Shown here: positions 56,418-61,807 of the stretch, one piece after another
Numbering within the stretch: position 1 is the first letter of the stretch
How the letters are laid out: each line of letters starts with the position of its first letter
Origin: Candidatus Heimdallarchaeota archaeon
GTDB taxonomy: Archaea > Asgardarchaeota > Heimdallarchaeia > JABLTI01
Length of the DNA stretch: 61,807 nucleotides
Reading direction: 5' to 3'
NCBI GenBank assembly: GCA_019058275.1
Contig: JAHLVW010000012.1
Span: 1-61,807 of the forward strand
Notes under the pieces: model-generated
Told to the model about the DNA's origin: nothing
Database searches by the model: none
Seen by the model: only the letters and a program-made list of their open reading frames with translations
Made by a program: the position numbers and the translations under genes

Positions 56418-56521
56418 GGCAACATCAAGACAGATATTTGGTGTTGTCAGCAAATTTTTTTAATACAAGAAGCTTACTTGATGTATTTCATAAATATCTC
56501 TGATGTGGTTAGAACATCAAG
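56418..56521 (+). promoter_or_regulatory. structured leader with competing pairings
   Basis: Upstream of the membrane gene at 56541, a TATA-like TTTTATACG (56390-56398) predicts transcription starting near 56418. The leader then has a 9-bp RNA stem with two G-U pairs (56418-56426 with 56440-56448) followed by a run of seven Us (56455-56461). ACATCAAG (56422-56429 and again 56514-56521) can pair in both places with CTTGATGT (56477-56484). The second ACATCAAG is just before the purine-rich ribosome-binding region. This is the layout of an attenuator or riboswitch; no known class is recognised. Confidence 0.4.
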
Positions 56522-56540
56522 ATGAAAGGCGGAAAAGTTC

Positions 56541-57296
56541 ATGGGAATAAGTTATAGATATGCAAAACATATCTCAAAAAATGGATTGAGAGGTCTTATT
56601 GCTTTACTTGTTCTTGATACTTCTTGGTCTCTAATTAGATTCATAATTTATCATGCAGCTTTTGACGGTAATCCATCAAACAATTTTATGACAATTGATA
56701 ACATAATAACAAATTGCCTTTATACAGCTTTTCTTGGTGCTTTGGCAGTAGGCATGTTTATGCTAGGAATTTATTATTTCAAAATCTCTAAAATTGGTTT
56801 AATAGCATCAATATTCTTAATTGGTGAAGTAGGCGTTAAAACTGCTTATATATTCTTTAGATTCACACAACTAATAAGTCAATCATACGATGATCCAATA
56901 ATCCTTAATTTAATTCAAGTTTTTGAAATGACAACAGGCTTTCTTTTAATAAGCACCTTTGTTGTTTTTGATTTCTTCCAAAGGCAATTAAAGTCTAGAG
57001 CAGGAATTGGTTATGGACCAGGATTTCTACCTTATGTTTTTGGCATTCCCGCTTTAATCTATCCAATTACTAACATTCTAAATTTAGCAAATGTAGATTA
57101 CATTAATACAGTTGCAGCTTTACCGATAATGCATATGCTTTCTTATGTAGCAGCTATTTTAGAAATAATTCTCTTCTTTGATTTACTAAGACGGTTTGAT
57201 TATATGCAACCATTACAGTATGAAAGTGAGGACAGTATAATTTACTTAAAAACTGCTATTCAAGCTAATAAACAGGCAAAAATATTAGATACTTAA
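56541..57296 (+). CDS. seven-helix membrane protein of unknown function
   Basis: A 251-residue polytopic membrane protein with about six to seven helices (around 16-38, 54-78, 85-105, 128-150, 163-183, 190-212) and a soluble C-terminal tail of about 35 residues. No family recognised; it is not obviously related to the two seven-helix proteins at 42302-43896. It is a single-gene unit, divergent from grpE, with a long, potentially structured leader. A hairpin lies just after its stop codon. Confidence 0.75.
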   Translation: MGISYRYAKHISKNGLRGLIALLVLDTSWSLIRFIIYHAAFDGNPSNNFMTIDNIITNCLYTAFLGALAVGMFMLGIYYFKISKIGLIASIFLIGEVGVKTAYIFFRFTQLISQSYDDPIILNLIQVFEMTTGFLLISTFVVFDFFQRQLKSRAGIGYGPGFLPYVFGIPALIYPITNILNLANVDYINTVAALPIMHMLSYVAAILEIILFFDLLRRFDYMQPLQYESEDSIIYLKTAIQANKQAKILDT

Positions 57297-57309
57297 TTAT
57301 AAAAAAAAT

Positions 57310-57332
57310 AGAGAAGAGCTCTTATCTTCTCT
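57310..57332 (-). terminator. terminator hairpin at a convergent gene end
   Basis: AGAGAAGA-GCTCTTA-TCTTCTCT is a perfect 8-bp inverted repeat that contains the stop of the minus-strand nuclease gene (57322-57324). Read on the minus strand it is followed directly by a run of eight Us after two bases, the classic intrinsic-terminator form. On the plus strand it lies 14 bases after the membrane gene's stop. Confidence 0.6.
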
Positions 57333-58896
57333 TTGGTTTTGACCGTTTGCTTTCCAAGCGTTTAAGCTTTTTCAGGTATTTATGAAGTGATTTCAGCGGG
57401 ACGATGGGAATTCTTTCAACTCTTTTCCATCTTTCGTTAAGAGCAGTTACAATTAACAATTTAGCATTTGTTGTTTTAAGTAGCAGTCTTCTTTCACGTA
57501 GTTTCTTGGCTGCAGTAGCAAAAATTTCGTATCTCTTTGTTAAACTATCACGATCGAAATACCATCCCCGCCATAAAGCTAAATCTTTAACTTCAACAAT
57601 AACAGTTGTTTTATTTCGACGGATAATCAAGTCAATTTCTGTAACTGTATCACCTTCGCTAATAATCTCCACATTTTGATCAACAACTACCCATCCACAC
57701 AATGCAGAGATTTCCGAAACAATTAGCTCAAGATCATGTGCTTTCTTGCTTCTAGTTGTTTCACTATATGAATTACAAAATCTCGAGAATAGCAGTAAAG
57801 AGATTACGGATATTTGTAAGTATTCTTCATCTTTCTTTTTAATTATTCTGGACAGAAAATAAGGAACGTCTTCTTTACCTAGTTGAAATGTCATCATTGT
57901 TTCATAAATCAAAATTCTCATTTCTTCTGTAGGATCAAGCTGCTCTCTATTTTCTTGCATTTCTTTTATCTTGGACATTTTTATTTCTTTGAATGGATTC
58001 TTGAGATCCTTCAATGCCATTAGAGCACCAAAGTTTTCGAAGAGTATTGAGAGAGTGTCAATTTCTATTTCACTAAGTTGCCTCATTGATGCATAAAATT
58101 CTGTAATTCGTCTTAAATAAGCAATCTCGCTATGCCACGCTTTAACCAAATCAACTAGTTCTGTTATTGTTCTATCAGACATTTTCCTTCTCTGATCTCT
58201 TATTTCCTTTAGTTTTATACTTGTTCCACTTTTTTGTGCAATTCCTATACTCTTCAATTTCCTTTCAGTTTCAAGGTATAACTCTGTCTCTACGAAATGC
58301 ATTTCATCGTGCAATTCATATTCTAATTTTATCATTCCATTTGAAAACATGAAAGCTTGATCTCTTAGTCTTGCCCAATCAATAGCAAGCTCCATTAGAT
58401 GTTTTTTAGCTTCTTTAGAAAATTCCATTTCTCCCTCATCTTCAGCTGAAAGGGAATGGACTTGATTAATTAGAAAATTAATTGCAGATAAATTGATGAT
58501 ATCACTTGTTGTCATTAAGTCTTGTCCTGTTGTTGCTGTTGAAACATTACTAAAATCATTGGCTGATAATCCATCCTTTGTCATTAGGATGGTTGCTAAC
58601 CGCATAGCTAATTTTTCTCTTTCAGGTATTAAGGCATCTAGGACATGTTTATGATTATAGTTTTTTAGTACATTTGCAATGCAATGATATACATGGTTTC
58701 TTTTTTTGATCAATTTTTGATATATATAATCATCTTTGTCGAATTTAATTTGATCTTCATCACTTTCTTCTTCATCGGTAGATTCAACTTCCTCTTCGGA
58801 TTCTTCAACAAGTTCTTCCTGCTCTTCAGATTCCTGTGATGAATCTTCATCTTGTTCGTTTTTTTGTACAACATTCATTATTTTAGTTTCCTTCAA
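57322..58896 (-). CDS. large protein with C-terminal PD-(D/E)xK nuclease-like domain
   Basis: A 524-residue protein. Residues about 10-48 are almost wholly Glu/Asp/Ser. A long helical middle region (about 55-370) has no motif I recognise. The C-terminal ~130 residues contain TEIDLIIRRNKTTVIVEVKD, which gives the D-x-(12)-ExK signature of restriction-endonuclease-fold nucleases (as in Mrr, NERD and Holliday-junction resolvase groups), followed by a strongly basic tail (SKRSKPKRR) suited to nucleic-acid binding. No partner methylase or helicase is adjacent. A DNA-repair role is more likely than restriction. Confidence 0.72.
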   Translation of the reverse strand: MKETKIMNVVQKNEQDEDSSQESEEQEELVEESEEEVESTDEEESDEDQIKFDKDDYIYQKLIKKRNHVYHCIANVLKNYNHKHVLDALIPEREKLAMRLATILMTKDGLSANDFSNVSTATTGQDLMTTSDIINLSAINFLINQVHSLSAEDEGEMEFSKEAKKHLMELAIDWARLRDQAFMFSNGMIKLEYELHDEMHFVETELYLETERKLKSIGIAQKSGTSIKLKEIRDQRRKMSDRTITELVDLVKAWHSEIAYLRRITEFYASMRQLSEIEIDTLSILFENFGALMALKDLKNPFKEIKMSKIKEMQENREQLDPTEEMRILIYETMMTFQLGKEDVPYFLSRIIKKKDEEYLQISVISLLLFSRFCNSYSETTRSKKAHDLELIVSEISALCGWVVVDQNVEIISEGDTVTEIDLIIRRNKTTVIVEVKDLALWRGWYFDRDSLTKRYEIFATAAKKLRERRLLLKTTNAKLLIVTALNERWKRVERIPIVPLKSLHKYLKKLKRLESKRSKPKRR

Positions 58897-58948
58897 TATT
58901 TTTCCAAGGAAAATAAGAAATGCATATTTGAAGGAATCAAAGGTGTAA

Positions 58949-59638
58949 TCAAAATGTGATTAAAGTACCTATCTTTTCACCTAGTAGTGCTTTCTTTAGA
59001 TTATCAGGATTGCTTCCATTTACAAACTGTAATGCGATTTTTGATCGTTGGATAATTTGCACAGCGGTATTATCAAATAATGGATATTGCCCCGCTTTTG
59101 TTTCATGTTTTGATATTAGTTCTAGGAGATCATCTATAGGCATTTCTTCTAGTAATTTTGCATTAGGATTTTTGTCTGGATCCTCTGTATATACACCATC
59201 TACATCTGTCAGATTCACTAGTTTTTCAGCTGAGGTTAATTCTGCAATGGATGCAGCTACAGCATTTGTAGATTGACCAGGTTGGAATCCACCACAAACA
59301 ATTATCTTCTCAGTTAAATTGTATAATTTCTGAAATTCTAGGAAGCTATTTGGGGGATTTGGATAAGCAATTCCATCTAATGCTCCTATCAATAACCTTG
59401 CATTTAATTTTGCAGCTTCTATACCCATTATATCATTATATGATTCAGAAGCCCCTAATTTTCTGCTGGAAGTAATATACTTCCTAGCTAGTTTACCGCC
59501 ACCTACAACTATTGCACATTTCTTCTTAGTTTCATTTACTACATTACGAATTGTTTTAGCATATTTCGAGATTAATTTATCATTGATTTGTTCTTTATCA
59601 TCAAATAATAATGATCCACCGATTTTTATTACAAACAT
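58949..59638 (-). CDS. pyrH: uridylate kinase, archaeal type
   Basis: A 229-residue amino-acid-kinase-fold enzyme matching archaeal UMP kinases in length. Landmarks are the N-terminal VIKIGGSLLF, the IVVGGGKLAR glycine loop, GIEAAKLNARLL, CGGFQPGQSTNAVAA and NLTDVDGVYTEDPDKNP. It phosphorylates UMP to UDP. With pyrD/pyrK 6 kb away it shows that much of pyrimidine synthesis lies in this part of the genome, though not in one operon. Confidence 0.92.
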   Translation of the reverse strand: MFVIKIGGSLLFDDKEQINDKLISKYAKTIRNVVNETKKKCAIVVGGGKLARKYITSSRKLGASESYNDIMGIEAAKLNARLLIGALDGIAYPNPPNSFLEFQKLYNLTEKIIVCGGFQPGQSTNAVAASIAELTSAEKLVNLTDVDGVYTEDPDKNPNAKLLEEMPIDDLLELISKHETKAGQYPLFDNTAVQIIQRSKIALQFVNGSNPDNLKKALLGEKIGTLITF

Positions 59639-59775
59639 CTTTTTCTATTTTCCTTGGAATGTTAATTCCATTTTGATTTCGTTTTCGTGAAAGATAAGTT
59701 TTATGTGTTAGTTGAAAATTGGTGAATCTCTATAACTAAAATAAAAATCCAATGCTCAGATTATTGCCACCCTGA

Positions 59776-60528
59776 TTAGCTAGACTCTAGTTCTTTAATT
59801 TTATCTAAAGCAATTTTTACATTATCTTCTTGATTCAGAATCTTATATAATTCTGCTAGGACTTTCCATGCATCTGCATTGTCATCATCTTGAACGACGC
59901 ATTTGTAAAGGTATTCTAGAGCCTTCTTGTTATTTTTATTTTCAAATTCAATGACACCTAAACCGAATAATGCTTCGGGATCATATGGATCCAGTTTAAT
60001 TGCTTCAGAATAGTTCTTTGATGCTTCTTTGAATTTCTCAATTTTTCTGTAAGCATGTCCTTTTCCAGTTAAAGCATCGTTTGATCTTCCCAATTCACTT
60101 ACCTTTTCAAAGCAGTCCAGAGCTTGTTCCGATTTTTCCAAATCCAAAAGAGTATAACCTTTTGCTAACCAAACAAAACTCAGTTTCTTATCTAAAGCTA
60201 AAATTTTATTAAACAAATCAAATGCTTCTTCATTTCTCCCCAAATTGCTCAGGACTGAACCCTTAGCGTATAAAGAATCTATATCATTAGGTTTGAGTGC
60301 TAATACTTGATCGAAAAATTTCATAGCTTCTTGTAATTCATCGAATTCATAGTGTGTCATGCCTTTACCATAAATTGCTCTGGTTTCTTCTGGATATTTT
60401 TCTAGAATTTTTTCATAACACTCTAGAGCTTTTTCTTTCTTTCCATGTCGAATAAATGATTGGGCATCTGTAGTCATTTCTAAAAGAAATGCTCTTTTTT
60501 CGCGTTCATTTTTTTCCACTTTTTCCAC
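59776..60528 (-). CDS. TPR-repeat protein
   Basis: A 250-residue soluble protein made of about six canonical tetratricopeptide repeats (for example ALECYEKILEKYPEETRAIY, AMKFFDQVLALKPNDIDSLY and NYSEAIKLDPYDPEALFGLG), from about residue 15 to 235. Such domains mediate protein-protein contacts. It follows the small winged-helix gene by 38 bp on the same strand, so the two may be co-transcribed. No catalytic domain. Confidence 0.85.
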   Translation of the reverse strand: MEKVEKNEREKRAFLLEMTTDAQSFIRHGKKEKALECYEKILEKYPEETRAIYGKGMTHYEFDELQEAMKFFDQVLALKPNDIDSLYAKGSVLSNLGRNEEAFDLFNKILALDKKLSFVWLAKGYTLLDLEKSEQALDCFEKVSELGRSNDALTGKGHAYRKIEKFKEASKNYSEAIKLDPYDPEALFGLGVIEFENKNNKKALEYLYKCVVQDDDNADAWKVLAELYKILNQEDNVKIALDKIKELESS

Positions 60529-60566
60529 CTAATTATTTATCTGATAATATTAATTTCAATATTGCC

Positions 60567-60863
60567 TTAATATTGACTTGCTACTAAGAAAGCACGAGTG
60601 ATTCTATAAAGTTCTTTTAGTTGCTTAGTTATAGGATGGTTTTCATTCAATTCAAAGAGTCGATTCCTTTTTGATCTTGTTTCTGTGATAATTCTCATCT
60701 TAACTAGAGAGCCTATTAGATCATGGACTCGAGAGTGTGATATCTCCAGCATTCGTGCTATATCTGTTAGCTGATACATTCCTGTATTGTTAACCATAAA
60801 AAATTCAACTAATTTAACTTGAACAGAATCTCCGAGAATTGAACCTAAAACCTTGTAGTCCAT
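60567..60863 (-). CDS. winged-helix DNA-binding protein
   Basis: A 98-residue single-domain winged-helix transcription factor of the ArsR/MarR-like size class. The recognition region is TDIARMLEISHSRVHDLIGSLVKMRIITETR (about 33-63, helix-turn-helix plus wing), and the C-terminal helix KQLKELYRITRAFLVA is suited to dimerisation. There are no Cys pairs for metal sensing. It precedes the TPR gene and may regulate it or be modulated by it. Confidence 0.82.
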   Translation of the reverse strand: MDYKVLGSILGDSVQVKLVEFFMVNNTGMYQLTDIARMLEISHSRVHDLIGSLVKMRIITETRSKRNRLFELNENHPITKQLKELYRITRAFLVASQY

Positions 60864-61002
60864 TTTAATTCCACAACTAGTTTATGCTTTTGTCTAGGTC
60901 TTTTCTTCTAATAATAATTATTGTCAAGCTGATGTGTTCAAATAAAATAAAAATGACAAAAAAGTTAGAAAGTGCCCAAAAGGGTAATTCGATTTCATGA
61001 AA

Positions 61003-61807
61003 TTATCTTGCACTGAGAGCAATACGTTCAATTTCTTGCATTTTACTGATAGCATTACTTGAAGGTTTGTTATCAGCAGCATCCATTAATTCTCTTGCAA
61101 GTATTTCTTCAGCTGTTAGAATATTATTGAATGATTTCTTGTATACACCTTCAACAATATTAGTTAAAGCAATATCAACTCTCCTCATTGGAGCAACATC
61201 AACTGATTGTAGTTGTGCCATACCACCATAGGTTATTCTAGTAACCTCTTCTCTTGGAGCAGTATTTTGAATAGCATCAATGAGTACTTGTATTGGATTT
61301 TTTCCGGTTTGAAGATTTATGATTTCAAAAGTAACTTTTACAGATTTTATCATTCTTTCCTTCTTGCCAGTTCCTTTTTTGGTTCTCATTAATTTATTTA
61401 CAAGTCTTTCTACAATAGGCATTTCAGCCTTTTTGAAACGTTGATGTTCATATCTTCCACCAGTATGAGGTGTGATAACTGGTCTTAAACTGATGTAAGC
61501 TTTTAACCCTGGATCTACAACAACCAAATCATTATAACTCCATTTATTGAAAAGTTCAATTCCTTCGTAAGATGGAAGGGGTTCTTCTTTTTCCACTTTC
61601 TCAGGAACCTTTTCTGAGGTTTTTGGTTTTTCTTTAGCTGGAGTTTTAGCAAGTTCTTTTGTTGGAGTTTTTGTTTCTTTAATTGCAGTAGGTGCTTTTT
61701 TTTTCTCAATAGGTTTCTTTTCTTTAGCTACTTTAGGAGTTTTTACTTTAGCTGCAGGTTTCTTTTCTTCTTTCTTTGGAGTTTTTTCTTTAGTTTTAGT
61801 TGTAGCA
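61003..61807 (-). CDS. rps7: ribosomal protein uS7, 5' end beyond the window
   Basis: Archaeal/eukaryotic-type small-subunit protein S7. The core is clear: ELFNKWSYNDLVVVDPGLKAYI, PHTGGRYEHQRFKK, IVERLVNKLMR, KNPIQVLIDAIQNTAPREEV, RRVDIALTNIVEGV and the helical end. uS7 starts assembly of the 30S head by binding the 3' domain of 16S rRNA. Upstream of the Met at 61596 the frame stays open for 70 more codons to the window edge with no stop. They encode a low-complexity Lys/Pro/Thr/Ala/Glu segment with repeated K-x-P-x-K patterns. I therefore call the gene partial and extend it to 61807. Confidence 0.93.
   Translation of the reverse strand, partial: ATTKTKEKTPKKEEKKPAAKVKTPKVAKEKKPIEKKKAPTAIKETKTPTKELAKTPAKEKPKTSEKVPEKVEKEEPLPSYEGIELFNKWSYNDLVVVDPGLKAYISLRPVITPHTGGRYEHQRFKKAEMPIVERLVNKLMRTKKGTGKKERMIKSVKVTFEIINLQTGKNPIQVLIDAIQNTAPREEVTRITYGGMAQLQSVDVAPMRRVDIALTNIVEGVYKKSFNNILTAEEILARELMDAADNKPSSNAISKMQEIERIALSAR

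Overview
The window is AT-rich archaeal DNA, about one third GC by eye. The 16S rRNA at the left edge starts with the archaeal CCGGTTGATCCTGCCGGA motif and ends in a CACCTCC tail. An archaeal ribosomal protein uS7 lies at the right edge. The gene set mixes archaeal housekeeping functions (KEOPS Cgi121, a Tan1-like THUMP protein, archaeal UMP kinase, beta-CASP ribonuclease), bacterial-looking genes (DnaK/GrpE, PlsY, hydantoinase/oxoprolinase, LarB/LarE, PyrD/PyrK) and eukaryote-flavoured genes (a ubiquitin homologue ending in Gly-Gly, an E1-like enzyme, a GT22 ALG9/PIG-B-type mannosyltransferase, a 2311-residue TPR protein). This mix suggests an Asgard archaeon, possibly of a Heimdall-type lineage. 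That placement is an inference; a 16S comparison would settle it.

Layout. 0-2.2 kb: 16S rRNA (minus) and a non-coding, relatively GC-rich upstream region containing a ~159-bp repeat. 2.2-12.9 kb: a decayed membrane gene, a large MacB/FtsX-type ABC system (tandem ATPase plus two ~970-residue permeases), a divergent secreted protein, a second copy of the repeat, and a small family of paralogous membrane proteins, one frameshifted. 13-20.4 kb: a P-loop kinase, two large uncharacterised proteins, PlsY, and a PAS/thioredoxin/PAS histidine-kinase-like protein that lacks the phospho-acceptor His. 20.5-25.4 kb: HyuA/HyuB and, divergently, a homocysteine methyltransferase. 25.6-27.8 kb: a plus-strand series of a PAC2 proteasome-chaperone homologue, an HD phosphohydrolase and an E1-like enzyme. 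27.9-33.4 kb: membrane proteins, the GT22 glycosyltransferase and a beta-CASP nuclease. 33.6-40.5 kb: the giant TPR protein. 40.6-45.8 kb: a GHMP (galactokinase-like) kinase, a small membrane-protein operon, a PRTase, Cgi121 and the THUMP protein. 45.9-51.6 kb: a signal peptidase fused to an outer domain, LarE, LarB, the ubiquitin homologue and two pilin-like proteins with a shared outer beta domain. 51.7-56.2 kb: PyrD-PyrK facing GrpE-DnaK. 56.4-61.8 kb: a structured leader before a membrane protein, a PD-(D/E)xK-type nuclease, UMP kinase, a TPR protein, a winged-helix regulator and uS7, whose N-terminal Lys/Pro-rich extension runs off the window.

Functional links. Translation and tRNA modification (16S, uS7, Cgi121, THUMP), pyrimidine synthesis (PyrD, PyrK, PyrH), envelope and secretion (ABC exporter, signal peptidase, pilins, GT22, PlsY) and protein quality control (DnaK/GrpE, PAC2, ubiquitin-like, E1-like) are the main themes. 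I see no transposase, CRISPR array or recognisable tRNA gene. Several convergent gene ends share perfect inverted repeats that overlap the stop codon and look like terminators. The strongest candidates for new biology are the ubiquitin/E1/PAC2 components scattered over 23 kb, the His-less redox-domain kinase, the giant TPR protein and the duplicated rRNA-upstream element.
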